From: Streptococcus pseudopneumoniae
GTDB lineage: Bacteria; Bacillota; Bacilli; Lactobacillales; Streptococcaceae
Length of the DNA stretch: 44,897 nucleotides
Direction: 5' to 3'
NCBI RefSeq assembly: GCF_001074825.1
Contig: NZ_JUPG01000047.1
Coordinates: 1 to 44,897, forward strand
A program made the translations under genes and the position numbers. Under the pieces are notes generated by a model. That model saw only the letters and a list, made by a program, of their open reading frames with translations, did no database searches and had not been told where the DNA came from. This document shows, in pieces, positions 19,055 to 28,627 of the stretch. Every line of letters starts with the position of its first letter. Positions within the stretch are counted from its first letter, which is position 1.

Positions 19055-20494
19055 TTATCTCTTAGACCAAGTCCTCTTCATAAAGAGAAGTAGGATTGGA
19101 TAAATCTCCAAACGTCCTGCAATCATTGCAAAGGAGAGGAGAATTTTTGAGATAGGACTAAAGATTGAGAAGCTAGAAGTTGTTCCTAGAATAGGCCCGA
19201 TATTATTGAAACAGCTGAAGACAGCGCTGGTCACAACTAGAAAATCATTGCTATCTAGGCTGACAATAAAGATAAGTGCTAGCAAAATCATAGCATAGAT
19301 GACAAAGTATTTGAGAATCTTATGCTGGGTATCCTTATCAATCACTGTTTTATTAACATGGAGGGTCAAAACACGGTGGGGGGATAGGATTGACAAAATC
19401 TGGTTTTTGGCAATTTTTGAAAGGATGAGGCCTCGAATAACCTTGAGTCCACCTGCGGTTGAACCAGCAGAACCACCGATTCCCATGAGGAAGAGAAGGA
19501 TAAACTGGGAGAAGAGGGGCCAGTTGGTAATGTCTCCATATCCAAAACCAGTTGTTGTAATGATGTTGGAAACCTGGAAGAAGGCCATTTCAAAGCTCTT
19601 AGAAAATCCTGGATAGAGATAGAGGGTATTAAGACTAATCAAGCCTGTAGAAACCAGTACGATGACCAAGTAAGCCCGAAGTTCTTCATCTCCTAAGAAG
19701 GCTTTGACGCGACGGAGCATGAGGTAGTAGTAGAGGTTGAAATTTACCCCAAAAACCAGAACTCCGATACTAACCAGATAGGTAATTAGTGAGCTGCCAT
19801 AGTGAGCAATTCCATCGTTATAGACTGTAAAACCTCCTGTACCTGCTGTCCCCATAGCGATGACAAAACTATCAAATAGGGGCATGCCAGCTAGATAATA
19901 GATAATGACAAAGAGGGAAAAGAGAGCTAGATAAAGGAGATAGAGAATCTGGGCAGTATTTTTGAGCTTGGATACAACCTTACCAAAAACAGGGCCAGGA
20001 ACCTCAGCTTTCATCACCTCTAGGTGGCTATTCTTGGCATTATCCATAATAGCAAGTGCAAAAACAAGTACTCCCATTCCTCCGATCAAGTGGGTAAAAC
20101 TTCGCCAGAAGAGGAGGGAACGGCTGAGGACCGAAACATCGTTCAGAATAGTTGCTCCAGTAGTTGTAAAGCCAGAACTAATCTCAAAAAAGGCATCGAT
20201 AACGCTGGGAATTTGCCCAGCAAAGACAAAGGGGAGACCGCCAAAGAAAGACCAGAGGATCCAACAGAGGGCAACGATCAAGATTCCCTCCTTGGCATAA
20301 ATCCGTTGATTTTTTGGTTTTTGCAAACTCCCTGAACCGCCCAGTAATACTAGAATACCTATTGTCGAAAAGAGGGCTGTAAAGACTTGGCTAGATTCAT
20401 GGTAATAGACAGCGACAGACACAGGAACCAAAAGAAGAACAGCTTCAATCAAAAGTAACTTTGAAAGGAGATAACGAATCATACTTTTATTCAT
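19055..20494 (-). CDS. trkH: Trk-type potassium uptake channel protein
   Basis: 479 residues, strongly hydrophobic, with four pore-loop repeats typical of TrkH/KtrB: TTGATIL near residue 115, GTGGFTV near 220, TTTGFGYGD near 312 and a later NNIGP segment. A conserved GGSAGSTAGGLKV lies near 340. It conducts K+ across the membrane and is gated by the cytoplasmic TrkA-like ring encoded by the gene immediately upstream (3 bases apart). In streptococci some Trk gating proteins bind cyclic di-AMP; whether this pair does is not shown here. Confidence 0.93.
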   Translation of the reverse strand: MNKSMIRYLLSKLLLIEAVLLLVPVSVAVYYHESSQVFTALFSTIGILVLLGGSGSLQKPKNQRIYAKEGILIVALCWILWSFFGGLPFVFAGQIPSVIDAFFEISSGFTTTGATILNDVSVLSRSLLFWRSFTHLIGGMGVLVFALAIMDNAKNSHLEVMKAEVPGPVFGKVVSKLKNTAQILYLLYLALFSLFVIIYYLAGMPLFDSFVIAMGTAGTGGFTVYNDGIAHYGSSLITYLVSIGVLVFGVNFNLYYYLMLRRVKAFLGDEELRAYLVIVLVSTGLISLNTLYLYPGFSKSFEMAFFQVSNIITTTGFGYGDITNWPLFSQFILLFLMGIGGSAGSTAGGLKVIRGLILSKIAKNQILSILSPHRVLTLHVNKTVIDKDTQHKILKYFVIYAMILLALIFIVSLDSNDFLVVTSAVFSCFNNIGPILGTTSSFSIFSPISKILLSFAMIAGRLEIYPILLLFMKRTWSKR

Positions 20495-20497
20495 CTC

Positions 20498-21847
20498 TTA
20501 CCTCGCGATTAAGTCATAAATCTTAGTGATATTCGGCAATAAGGTCGTTACTAGAAGTTTGTCACCGACTTCAAGCATATCCTCTCCAGTAGGGAAAATC
20601 GTTTTGCCTTTTCGAATGATGGCTGCAATAAGAACTCCTTTTTTTAGTTTCAGTTGAGAAAGAGGTTTGGCAGTCATTTTATTGGCTTCCTTGATATGGA
20701 ATTGTAGGGTTTCGATTTGACCATTGGCTAGATGGTGCATGGCTTGAAGGTCTGAATACTGAGCATTAACACGACCACGAATAAAGTGCATGATTGTATC
20801 TACAGCGATGATTTTCGGAGTGATAATGCTTGAGAAATCAGGCGCATGAATAATTTCAAGGAGACTAGTTCTGTTAACCTTGCTAATATTTTTTTGCACC
20901 CCGACACTATCCAGGAACATAGAAGTAATAATATTCTCTTCGTCAACTCCTGTTAGGGTTGCTACTGCATCATAGTTTTGAGCACTTTCTTCTAGTAAGA
21001 TATCTTTTGCGGTACCATCTCCTTGGACAATATAGAGATTAGGGAATTTCTCGCTAAAGAAACGTGCCCTTTCAGGATTAATCTCGATGACTTTGGTATC
21101 AATACGACTGTCTTTGAGGATACCTAGTAGATAATAGGCAATTCTACCTGCTCCAACGATGAGAAGGCTTTTCACAGCACGAGACTTGAAATAATTATGG
21201 AAGAGCATCATATCAACACGGTTACCAGTGACAAAGATTCTATCTTTATCCTGTATGGTCATGTCACCACTTGGGATGATAATTTGATGATCCCTTTCTA
21301 TAGCGCAGACAATGACATTGCCAAATTTTTTCCGAAAATCAGAAATGGGCATTTGGCAAAGACTGCTAGTTGATTTGACGACAAATTCCATCAGGCTAAC
21401 GCGTCCACCAGCAAAGCGTTCGACAGATAGGGCGTTGGGGAAGTCAATGATATTGGCGATAGCGCGGGCAGCTAAGAGTTCAGGGTTAACGATAAGAGAA
21501 AAACCGAGAATATTCTTTTCCTTGAAATAAGAGTTAGAATATTCAGGATTGCGCACCCGAACGATGGTTTCTTTAGCTCCCATTTTTTTGGCTAGAACTG
21601 CTGCAATCATGTTCACTTCATCGTATTCAGTCAAGGCGATAAAGATATCACAATCCTGAACACTGGCTTGCTCAAGGATGGTGAAATCGGCCCCGTTACC
21701 AAGGATACCCATGATATCAAAGCGATTAACAATATGATTGAGAACAGCTTCGTCTTGCTCAATCAGCAAAACATCATGCTTTTCTGCAACCAAGGAGCGA
21801 CAGAGGGCAAAACCAACTTTTCCCCCTCCGACAAGGATAATTTTCAT
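20498..21847 (-). CDS. trkA: Trk potassium uptake regulatory NAD-binding protein
   Basis: 449 residues, full double-RCK form like E. coli TrkA. The first Rossmann motif VGGGKVGFALCRSL starts at residue 5 and the second VGAGRIAYYLLGIL near residue 227; each is followed by an RCK_C (TrkA_C) domain, the second ending with TGEDMLEVGDKLLV. It forms a ring under the TrkH channel and gates it with nucleotide. First gene of a two-gene reverse operon; TATGAT on the reverse strand near 21880 is a likely -10. Confidence 0.93.
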   Translation of the reverse strand: MKIILVGGGKVGFALCRSLVAEKHDVLLIEQDEAVLNHIVNRFDIMGILGNGADFTILEQASVQDCDIFIALTEYDEVNMIAAVLAKKMGAKETIVRVRNPEYSNSYFKEKNILGFSLIVNPELLAARAIANIIDFPNALSVERFAGGRVSLMEFVVKSTSSLCQMPISDFRKKFGNVIVCAIERDHQIIIPSGDMTIQDKDRIFVTGNRVDMMLFHNYFKSRAVKSLLIVGAGRIAYYLLGILKDSRIDTKVIEINPERARFFSEKFPNLYIVQGDGTAKDILLEESAQNYDAVATLTGVDEENIITSMFLDSVGVQKNISKVNRTSLLEIIHAPDFSSIITPKIIAVDTIMHFIRGRVNAQYSDLQAMHHLANGQIETLQFHIKEANKMTAKPLSQLKLKKGVLIAAIIRKGKTIFPTGEDMLEVGDKLLVTTLLPNITKIYDLIAR

Positions 21848-22034
21848 AATAAAACCTACTTTTTCATGATGTAACTATCATACCCTTTTTCAAGAAAAAA
21901 TGCACCTACTAGCTAATAACCAGAGCTTTTAATGGAATTTTGTTATAAGGTAAAACTATATCCCAATCATTTAAAATAGCTATTAGCACCTTTCTCTGAA
22001 ATATGGTATGATAAAGGGTATACAAGGAGACAAA

Positions 22035-22883
22035 ATGAATAATAATTTACTGGTATTACAATCAGACTTTGGTCTGGTTGATGGTGCGGTATCGGCTATG
22101 ATTGGAGTGGCTTTAGAAGAGTCCCCAACCTTAAAAATCCATCACTTGACGCACGATATCACGCCTTATAATATTTTTGAGGGGAGCTATCGTCTCTTTC
22201 AGACGGTGGATTACTGGCCTGAGGGAACGACTTTTGTATCGGTTGTCGATCCAGGTGTCGGTTCGAAACGTAAGAGCGTGGTTGCCAAGACTGCAAAAAA
22301 TCAATACATTGTCACGCCAGACAATGGGACGCTTTCTTTTATCAAAAAACACGTTGGCATTGTAGCTATTCGTGAGATTTCTGAAGTAGCCAATAGACGT
22401 CAAAATACAGAGCATTCTTATACCTTCCACGGTCGTGATGTTTATGCCTATACTGGTGCTAAACTAGCCAGTGGTCACATTACTTTTGAGGAAGTGGGGC
22501 CAGAACTCAGTGTGGACCAGATTGTAGAGCTTCCAGTCGTAGAGACAATCATTGAGGATCATTTGGTCAAGGGAGCAATCGACATTCTGGATGTGCGTTT
22601 CGGTTCGCTTTGGACCTCTATCACGCGAGAAGAATTTTACAAGCTGGAACCAGAATTCGGTGATCGTTTTGAAGTGACTATCTATCATGCAGATATGCTG
22701 GTCTATCAAAATCAGGTTGTCTATGGCAAATCATTTGCAGATGTGAGAATTGGGCAACCCATCCTTTACATCAACTCTCTCTATCGTTTAGGTTTGGCTA
22801 TCAATCAAGGTTCCTTTGCCAAGGCCTATAATGTGGGTGTCGGTTCATCTTGGACCATTGAAATAAAGAAAATAGAATCATAA
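22035..22883 (+). CDS. SAM hydroxide adenosyltransferase (DUF62, chlorinase/fluorinase-like)
   Basis: 282 residues from the ATG at 22035, chosen because AAGGAGA at 22024-22030 fits it; an in-frame upstream start would lie before this site. The family pattern is clear: LQSDFGLVDGAVSAM at the N-terminus, VDPGVGS, TPDNGTLSF and a FHGRDVYA segment. Non-halogenating relatives split S-adenosylmethionine with water to adenosine and methionine. The downstream genes form a full ECF transporter, so enzyme and transporter may share a nucleoside- or methionine-related metabolite; that is inference. TATGAT near 22004 is a likely -10. Confidence 0.88.
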   Translation: MNNNLLVLQSDFGLVDGAVSAMIGVALEESPTLKIHHLTHDITPYNIFEGSYRLFQTVDYWPEGTTFVSVVDPGVGSKRKSVVAKTAKNQYIVTPDNGTLSFIKKHVGIVAIREISEVANRRQNTEHSYTFHGRDVYAYTGAKLASGHITFEEVGPELSVDQIVELPVVETIIEDHLVKGAIDILDVRFGSLWTSITREEFYKLEPEFGDRFEVTIYHADMLVYQNQVVYGKSFADVRIGQPILYINSLYRLGLAINQGSFAKAYNVGVGSSWTIEIKKIES

Positions 22884-22898
22884 AATAGGAGAATATAG

Positions 22899-23444
22899 AT
22901 GAAAAATCAATCAATTAAACAAGTTGTTGCTATCGGTGTTGGAGCTGCCCTCTTTGTTGTCATCGGGATGATCAGCATTCCGACCCCTGTTCCAAATACA
23001 AGCATCCAGCTTCAGTATGCGGTACAGAGCCTCTTATCTATCATTTTTGGCCCTCTAGTTGGTCTACTTGTTGGTTTAATCGGGCATGCGGTGAAGGACT
23101 CTCTTGCTGGCTATGGTCTGTGGTGGACTTGGATTATTGCTAGCGGTCTCTTTGGTCTAGCTGTGGGTCTCTTTAGAAAATACATTCGAGTAACACAGGG
23201 TATTTTTGGGTTGAAAGATATTGTCTTCTTTAACCTCATTCAGATTGTTGCAAATGCTCTTGTTTGGGGAGTCTTGGCACCACTTGGAGATGTTGTGATT
23301 TATCAAGAAGCGGCAGAAAAAGTATTTGCTCAAGGGATTGTTGCAGGTATTGCTAACGCTGTGACTATTGCTATTGCAGGAACTCTTCTTTTGATAGCTT
23401 ATTCACGTACGCAGACTCGTTCAGGAAGTTTGAAAAAGGATTAA
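22899..23444 (+). CDS. ECF transporter S component (UPF0397 family)
   Basis: 181 residues with about five to six membrane segments. The start [19 protein letters not shown] carries the A-x-x-x-A-like helix 1 motif by which S components dock on EcfT, and the sequence matches the UPF0397 family known from pneumococcus. It would bind the transported micronutrient. It sits 15 bases after the SAM hydrolase gene and is followed by a candidate terminator, then the ATPase and EcfT genes. The substrate is unknown. Confidence 0.88.
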   Translation: MKNQSIKQVVAIGVGAALFVVIGMISIPTPVPNTSIQLQYAVQSLLSIIFGPLVGLLVGLIGHAVKDSLAGYGLWWTWIIASGLFGLAVGLFRKYIRVTQGIFGLKDIVFFNLIQIVANALVWGVLAPLGDVVIYQEAAEKVFAQGIVAGIANAVTIAIAGTLLLIAYSRTQTRSGSLKKD

Positions 23445-23452
23445 CATAAGGG

Positions 23453-23476
23453 AAAAGGCTGGGCAACCGGTCTTTT
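23453..23476 (+). terminator. Hairpin terminator between the S component and the ATPase genes
   Basis: AAAAGGCTGG (23453-23462) pairs with CCGGTCTTTT (23467-23476), loop GCAA, with T residues at the end. It would partly separate the S component from the energizing module, which has TATGATAAAAT at about 23571-23581 as a possible -10. Confidence 0.7.
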
Positions 23477-23612
23477 TCACTACTTATAGACTAGTCAAGC
23501 AAGCTAGCTAGGCTAGGAATCTTTTTGGCGCTAAGATTTTAAGAGAAGAGACTGCAAGAAGGGTTCGATTTATGATAAAATAGAAGTCTAAGAAGCAAAT
23601 GAAGAGAGTAAG

Positions 23613-25295
23613 ATGAAAGAAGCTATAATTGAGTGGAAGGATTTCTCTTTCCAGTATGAAACGCAACAAGAACCTACCTTGCAAGGGGTGAATTTGACCA
23701 TTTACAAGGGAGAGAAAGTCTTAATTATTGGTCCATCTGGGTCAGGTAAGTCTACCTTGGGTCAGTGTTTGAATGGGATTATTCCCAATATTTACAAGGG
23801 GCAGAAGTCTGGAGAATTTTTGATCAAGGGGCAAGTAGCCTTTGATATGAGCATCTATGATAAATCTCATCTGGTCAGCACAGTTTTGCAGGATACAGAT
23901 GGGCAGTTTATCGGTTTATCCGTAGCAGAGGATTTGGCTTTTGCTCTGGAAAATGATGTGACAGCTTTAGAAGAGATGAAAAGTCGTGTTCATAAATGGG
24001 CTGAAAAGCTGGACCTTCTTTCTTTGCTGAATCATCGTCCTCAGGATTTGTCTGGTGGACAAAAGCAGCGAGTTAGTCTAGCTGGTGTCTTGATTGATGA
24101 GAGTCCGATTCTTTTGTTTGATGAACCACTCGCCAATCTAGATCCCAAGTCAGGTCAAGATATTATCGAGTTGATTGACCAGATTCATAAGGAGGAGGGG
24201 ACGACGACCCTTATTATTGAGCACCGTTTGGAGGATGTTCTGCATCGCTCTGTGGATCGGATTGTCTTGATAAACGATGGTCGTATCCTCTTTAATGGGA
24301 GCCCTGACCAGCTACTGGCGACTGATCTGTTGACTCAAAATGGAATTCGAGAACCCCTTTATCTAACTACTCTTCGTCAATTGGGTGTGGATTTAGTCAA
24401 GGAAGCACAATTAGTAAATCTGGATAACTTGTCTATCTCAAAAGGCCAGGTTCAGTTACAGACGGAGCTGGCAAAAGAAACCCAAGAATTGCAGTCACTC
24501 TTTAGATTAGAGGATGTGTCTTTTTCTTATGATGATAGACCAATTTTAAAATCCATTTATCTGGATATTAAAAAGGGTGAAAAGATAGCCATTGTCGGAA
24601 AAAATGGAGCAGGGAAATCAACCCTAGCCAAGGCCTTAAGTAGCTTTATTCAGACGGAAGGCCGCTATCTTTGGGAAGGACAGGATATCAAAGGAGATTC
24701 TGTTGCAGAGCGGGCAGAACGAGTAGGCTATGTGCTGCAAAATCCCAATCAAATGATTTCAACCAATATGATTTTTGATGAGGTGGCTCTAGGGCTTCGT
24801 TTGCGAGGTGTGGATGAGAGGGAAATTGAAACAAGAGTCTATGAAACCTTGAAAATTTGTGGTCTCTATGAATTCCGTAATTGGCCTATTTCTGCCCTAT
24901 CATTTGGACAGAAGAAACGTGTCACCATTGCATCGATTTTGGTTTTAGGAGCTGAAATTATCCTCTTAGATGAACCGACTGCAGGTCAAGACCAGAAGAA
25001 CTATACTGAGATTATGGAATTTCTCGAAGAACTGCATCAAAAAGGGCATACGATTGTCATGATTACCCATGATATGCAATTGATGCTGGATTATTCAGAT
25101 CGGGCCCTTGTCATGGTGGATGGGAAACTGCTTGCCGATACCGATCCAGCTAGTCTGTTGAGCAATCCTAAGCTGTTAGTAAAAGCCAATCTAAAAGAAA
25201 CTTCTATCTTTAACTTGGCTAAGAAGCTCGACGTTGATCCACTTGCTTTAACGGCATTTTACAAAGAAAGGAGAGAAGGATGCAAGCTAAATTAA
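23613..25295 (+). CDS. ECF transporter, fused double ATP-binding protein (EcfA-EcfA')
   Basis: 560 residues with two complete ABC ATPase domains. Domain 1: Walker [10 protein letters not shown] at 40-48, LSGGQKQR near 148, LLFDEP near 168. Domain 2: Walker [10 protein letters not shown] near 329, LSFGQKKR near 430 and [10 protein letters not shown] near 450. It energizes substrate uptake through EcfT. The fused form is typical of a dedicated ECF system rather than the shared EcfA1/EcfA2 pair, so it probably serves the UPF0397 S component upstream. The end overlaps ecfT by 16 bases. Confidence 0.92.
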   Translation: MKEAIIEWKDFSFQYETQQEPTLQGVNLTIYKGEKVLIIGPSGSGKSTLGQCLNGIIPNIYKGQKSGEFLIKGQVAFDMSIYDKSHLVSTVLQDTDGQFIGLSVAEDLAFALENDVTALEEMKSRVHKWAEKLDLLSLLNHRPQDLSGGQKQRVSLAGVLIDESPILLFDEPLANLDPKSGQDIIELIDQIHKEEGTTTLIIEHRLEDVLHRSVDRIVLINDGRILFNGSPDQLLATDLLTQNGIREPLYLTTLRQLGVDLVKEAQLVNLDNLSISKGQVQLQTELAKETQELQSLFRLEDVSFSYDDRPILKSIYLDIKKGEKIAIVGKNGAGKSTLAKALSSFIQTEGRYLWEGQDIKGDSVAERAERVGYVLQNPNQMISTNMIFDEVALGLRLRGVDEREIETRVYETLKICGLYEFRNWPISALSFGQKKRVTIASILVLGAEIILLDEPTAGQDQKNYTEIMEFLEELHQKGHTIVMITHDMQLMLDYSDRALVMVDGKLLADTDPASLLSNPKLLVKANLKETSIFNLAKKLDVDPLALTAFYKERREGCKLN

Positions 25296-26110
25296 TCGGT
25301 TACCAGCATAGAGATACTGTGATTCATCGCTTGTCAGGAGCTGGTAAACTCCTCTTTTTCATTCTCGTGTCATTGGCTGCCATGATTAGCTATGATACCA
25401 GACTGCTTGTTCTGATTGCCATCTTTTCGGTCTTTCTCCTCTATTTGTCAGAAATCCGCTTTAAAGATGTTTCCTTTGTAGCCGTTTTTGCGACGGTATT
25501 TGCCGTTTTAAACGTCTTGATGGTCTATCTCTTTTCTCCCGAGTATGGGGTTGGGCTTTACGGAGAGAGAAGTGTGATTTGGCAGGGAATCGGTGCCTAC
25601 ACTTTGACTAGTCAAGAGCTCTTTTATCTGCTAAATCTGGCCATTAAGTATCTTTGCACCATTCCTCTGGCTATTATCTTTTTGATGACAACTCATCCTA
25701 GTCAGTTTGCATCCAGTTTAAATCAAATTGGCGTGCCTTATAAGATTGCCTATTCTGTCAGTCTGACTTTGCGCTATATTCCAGATTTGCAGGAAGAATT
25801 CTTTACCATCAAGATGTCTCAGGAAGCGCGTGGGATGGAATTGTCCAAGAAAGCTTCTCTTATGCAACGAATCAAAGGCAATCTGCGCATTATCACTCCC
25901 TTGATTTTTAGCTCGTTAGAACGCATTGATACCATCGCGACTGCCATGGAGCTTCGCCGTTTTGGGAAAGAGAAAAAGCGGACTTGGTATAGTTATCAGG
26001 TCTTGAAAAAAGGAGATTATATTACCTTGCTCTTGGCAACCTTGTTTTTAGTAGCTAGTTTACTACTCATCTTGCAGAATCAGGGACGATTTTACAACCC
26101 TTGGAAATAG
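25280..26110 (+). CDS. ECF transporter transmembrane component EcfT
   Basis: 276 residues with four to five hydrophobic segments and the long cytoplasmic helical region of EcfT. The coupling motifs are visible as [10 protein letters not shown] near residue 178 and [14 protein letters not shown] near 215 (family A-R-G form). It links the S component to the ATPases. Translation overlaps the ATPase gene by 16 bases, so the two are coupled. Confidence 0.9.
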   Translation: MQAKLIGYQHRDTVIHRLSGAGKLLFFILVSLAAMISYDTRLLVLIAIFSVFLLYLSEIRFKDVSFVAVFATVFAVLNVLMVYLFSPEYGVGLYGERSVIWQGIGAYTLTSQELFYLLNLAIKYLCTIPLAIIFLMTTHPSQFASSLNQIGVPYKIAYSVSLTLRYIPDLQEEFFTIKMSQEARGMELSKKASLMQRIKGNLRIITPLIFSSLERIDTIATAMELRRFGKEKKRTWYSYQVLKKGDYITLLLATLFLVASLLLILQNQGRFYNPWK

Positions 26111-26143
26111 CTTGAAAAAATTGAAAAAATCAAGTCGTTTCTA

Positions 26144-26171
26144 TTGACAATGATTCTGAAAGTGTTATACT
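26144..26171 (+). promoter_or_regulatory. Promoter of the structured leader/sRNA before trmL
   Basis: TTGACA (26144-26149) and TATACT (26166-26171), spacer 16 bases: a strong match. Confidence 0.75.
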
Positions 26172-26177
26172 AAGAAA

Positions 26178-26279
26178 GTAGTTTCGCTGATTTACTTCAA
26201 ACCTGTTGTGAGGTAAGTTAACGATGCCTTAACCACGCTGTTTGCTGAGCTTGACTCCGGGCAGTGTGGCTATTTTTTT
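26178..26279 (+). ncRNA. Candidate structured RNA: small RNA or terminating leader of trmL
   Basis: From the expected transcript start, three stem-loops follow each other: TTACTTCA/TGAGGTAA (26192-26199 with 26209-26216), GTTAA/TTAAC (26217-26221 with 26229-26233) and CCACGCTG/CAGTGTGG (26233-26240 with 26262-26269), the last followed by seven T residues at 26273-26279. That is a complete unit from promoter to terminator, about 100 bases, without a good reading frame. It ends ten bases before the binding site of trmL, so it may be a small RNA or an attenuator. It fits none of the riboswitch consensus sequences I can recall (TPP, FMN, SAM, preQ1, T-box). Confidence 0.6.
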
Positions 26280-26302
26280 GCAATGGTGAAAGGAAGCAAG
26301 TC

Positions 26303-26806
26303 ATGACAAATCACATTGTATTATTTGAACCCCAAATTCCACAAAATACAGGCAATATCGCGCGTACTTGCGCTGCGACCAATTCTCCCCTCCACATCAT
26401 CAAGCCTATGGGCTTTCCTATCGATGACCGCAAGATGAAGCGAGCTGGGTTAGATTATTGGGATAAGCTAGAGATTTATTTTTACGAGAGTTTAGAGGAT
26501 TTCCTGTCTCAGATGAAGGGAAAACTCTATCTGATTTCAAAATTCGCTGAGAAGGTGTATTCTGAGGTGGATTTATCGACTGATGAGGAGCATTATTTCC
26601 TCTTTGGGCGTGAAGATAAGGGCTTACCTGAGGATTTTATGCGGGAACATCCTGAGAAAGCTCTCCGTATTCCTATGAATGATGAACACGTCCGTAGCCT
26701 CAATGTCTCTAATACAGTATGCATGATTGTTTACGAAGCCCTTCGCCAGCAGAACTTTGCAGGTCTTGAGCTTGTTCATACCTATGAAGTGGATAAATTG
26801 AAATAA
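26303..26806 (+). CDS. trmL: tRNA (cytidine/uridine-2'-O-)-methyltransferase TrmL
   Basis: 167 residues from the ATG at 26303, preceded by AAAGGAAG. The three SPOUT motifs are present: [19 protein letters not shown] near the start, [12 protein letters not shown] near residue 100 and [17 protein letters not shown] near 125, which form the knotted SAM site. It methylates the ribose at the wobble position 34 of leucine tRNAs in characterised members. An in-frame upstream extension exists but runs through the hairpin of the leader and is unlikely. Confidence 0.92.
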   Translation: MTNHIVLFEPQIPQNTGNIARTCAATNSPLHIIKPMGFPIDDRKMKRAGLDYWDKLEIYFYESLEDFLSQMKGKLYLISKFAEKVYSEVDLSTDEEHYFLFGREDKGLPEDFMREHPEKALRIPMNDEHVRSLNVSNTVCMIVYEALRQQNFAGLELVHTYEVDKLK

Positions 26807-26821
26807 ATAATGAAAATGAAC

Positions 26822-26849
26822 AAAATGCTTGCGCTTGCAAGCGTTTTTT
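26822..26849 (+). terminator. Terminator after trmL
   Basis: AAAATGCTTGC (26822-26832) pairs with GCAAGCGTTTT (26837-26847), loop GCTT, ending in T residues. The riboswitch promoter (TTGCGC 26829-26834, TATGAT 26852-26857, spacer 17) overlaps this hairpin. Confidence 0.85.
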
Positions 26850-26863
26850 GTTATGATAAAAGA

Positions 26864-26995
26864 GTCTTCAGGGCAGGGTGAAATTCCCGACCGGCGGTAA
26901 ATTTGACTAGCTATTTTAGCCAAATAAGTCCGCGAGCGCAAGCTGATGTGGTGAGATTCCACAACCGACAGTATAGTCTGGATGGGAGAAGACGA
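26864..26995 (+). ncRNA. FMN riboswitch (RFN element)
   Basis: The conserved FMN aptamer blocks are all present in order: TTCAGGGCAGGGTGAAATTC, CCGACCGGCGGTA, a variable arm 26900-26925, AAGTCCGCGAGCG, GATGTGGTGAGATTCC, ACCGACAGTATAGTC and GGATGGGAGAAGA. It precedes ribU by about 155 bases, so bound FMN is expected to lower ribU expression. I could not settle whether it acts on termination or translation. Confidence 0.95.
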
Positions 26996-27151
26996 AAGAA
27001 TGGCTTTGTCTGTTCTGATAGATTTATAGCCAGATTGTAACCGCTTGCTTTAATAGAGTGAGAGGGAACTTTTGGGATATAAAAAGTGAGAATAGATAGA
27101 GGAATCCTTTCCAACTTCTTCTGATTTTATAGAAAATTGGAGGAACCTGTT

Positions 27152-27715
27152 ATGACAAACACACGTCGACTTTCGACCATTGCAATTCTATCAGCCATCT
27201 CATTTGTGCTGATGTACTTTGACTTTCCGCTTTTACCAGCGGCGTCCTTCCTCAAGATCGAATTTAGTATCTTGCCAGTCCTTGTGGGTCTGGTGGTCAT
27301 GGATTTGCCTGCTGCTCTAGGAGTTCTCTTGCTTCGCTCACTCTTGAAATTACTTCTTAACAGTCAGGGAGTGAATACTTACATTGGTTTGCCGATGAAT
27401 ATCGTGGCTTTGGGAGTTTTTGTCATCGTATTTGCTTTGATTTGGAAAAAGGAACGGACACCCCTTCGTTTCCTACTAGGATCTCTAGCTGGAACTATCG
27501 GCTTGACCGTGGCAATGTTGGTTCTCAACTATGTTTATGCTGTTCCTTTGTACGCTAAGTTTGCTAACTTTGATATTGGAAAAATTTTGGGACTTTCCAA
27601 CTACCTAATGACCATGGTATTGCCTTTCAACTTGATTGAGGGTGTCATCTTTGCCGTTTCATTCTGGTTGTTGTACGTTCTCTTGAAACCAACCTTAAAA
27701 CATTATGAGAGATAA
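27152..27715 (+). CDS. ribU: Riboflavin ECF transporter S component RibU
   Basis: 187 residues from the ATG at 27152; an in-frame TTG 15 bases upstream lies in the ribosome binding site TTGGAGG. Six hydrophobic segments, with the RibU-typical FDFPLLPAASFLKIEFS region near residues 27-43 and NVVALGVF-like segment near 95. With a shared energizing module it imports riboflavin. The FMN riboswitch upstream supports the substrate. Its end overlaps the PAP2 gene by 11 bases. Confidence 0.95.
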   Translation: MTNTRRLSTIAILSAISFVLMYFDFPLLPAASFLKIEFSILPVLVGLVVMDLPAALGVLLLRSLLKLLLNSQGVNTYIGLPMNIVALGVFVIVFALIWKKERTPLRFLLGSLAGTIGLTVAMLVLNYVYAVPLYAKFANFDIGKILGLSNYLMTMVLPFNLIEGVIFAVSFWLLYVLLKPTLKHYER

Positions 27716-28355
27716 ACAAACATTTTTAATGAAGGGCAGTTTTGCCCTTTTACTTTTCGTTATTCTTGGCTACATGGTCAAATTTTACCCTGAAACGCTG
27801 GTCGGTTTTGACCAACCGATTCAGACTGCCGTTCGAGGAGACTTACCAGGTTACTTGACGATTCTTTTCCGAGCTATCACACGCTTGATTGATATCCCAG
27901 TGATTATCACTTGGGTGGTCATTACAGCCTTTGTCTTTTATCGTAAGCGGTGGAAGATAGAAAGCCTGCTTATGCTGGGAAATTTGGCTTTGACTGGTCT
28001 TTTAATCGTGACCTTTAAAAATATCTACCAGCGCCCACGACCAGCTATTTTACACTTGGTTGAGGAGAAGGGATTTTCCTTCCCAAGTGGCCATTCTCTG
28101 GCTGTAACCTTGATGATCGGATCTCTGATTGTCATTCTCAGTCAACGGATTAAAAATCCAGTCTGGAGAAAAATCGTGCAAATCGTCCTTGCTCTCTACC
28201 TAGTCAGTGTGCTGGTATCAAGGGTCTATCTGGGAGTTCATTACCCATCAGATGTTCTTGCCAGTCTCTGTGTGGGCTTGGGAGTCTTGTTTATCGAGTT
28301 TCCCTTCTATGATAAGCTCCGCTTCCAATGGCGATTTAAAGGCAAGCAGAAGTGA
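27705..28355 (+). CDS. PAP2-family membrane phosphatase
   Basis: 216 residues with about six membrane segments. All three acid phosphatase motifs are seen: KNIYQRPRP near residue 104, FPSGHSLAV near 126 and SRVYLGVHYPSD near 168. The active site would face outside. Such proteins dephosphorylate lipid carriers such as undecaprenyl diphosphate or phosphatidylglycerol phosphate. It is translationally coupled to ribU and so under the FMN riboswitch, though an FMN-related substrate is not implied. Confidence 0.88.
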   Translation: MRDKQTFLMKGSFALLLFVILGYMVKFYPETLVGFDQPIQTAVRGDLPGYLTILFRAITRLIDIPVIITWVVITAFVFYRKRWKIESLLMLGNLALTGLLIVTFKNIYQRPRPAILHLVEEKGFSFPSGHSLAVTLMIGSLIVILSQRIKNPVWRKIVQIVLALYLVSVLVSRVYLGVHYPSDVLASLCVGLGVLFIEFPFYDKLRFQWRFKGKQK

Positions 28356-28363
28356 GATAGGTC

Positions 28364-28392
28364 TTGCAAGAATGGTAAAAATCTGATAAACT
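28364..28392 (+). promoter_or_regulatory. pheS promoter
   Basis: TTGCAA (28364-28369) and TAAACT (28387-28392) with a 17-base spacer, just before the T-box leader. Confidence 0.7.
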
Positions 28393-28398
28393 AAGTAG

Positions 28399-28590
28399 TA
28401 ATTGAATAGAAATCTGCAAGACTAGTAACTCAAGGGAAGTATATCAGGGAGGAGAGCCGTGACTGCAAGCTCTCCATATGAAAGCTGGGTGAATTCACTT
28501 GCGCATGGATTTAGAAATGAAGGTCTGACTTGTCAGATGAAAACGGATGGTACCGCGTGTCAACGCTCCGAGTGGGGTTTTTGGCATGTG
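28399..28590 (+). ncRNA. T-box leader of pheST (phenylalanine)
   Basis: The T-box sequence TGGTACCGCG is at 28548-28557. Upstream is a long stem I with an AGGGAGGAGAGC segment and GTGAATTCAC, in which TTC at 28494-28496 is the likely specifier codon for phenylalanine. A G-rich segment and five T residues at 28578-28582 form the terminator side. Uncharged tRNA-Phe is expected to allow read-through into pheS. Specifier assignment is inference from position and the gene downstream. Confidence 0.9.
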
Positions 28591-28627
28591 GTTTTCTTTT
28601 TATCTACGAGCGACTGATGGAGGAATT

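Noticed and set aside
26178..26279. Structured region considered as a TPP, SAM or preQ1 riboswitch
   Set aside because: None of the conserved core sequences of these classes is present; kept as an unassigned structured RNA.
28547..28627. Upstream in-frame start for pheS
   Set aside because: It lies within the T-box and its terminator; the ATG at 28628 has a proper binding site and matches PheS length.
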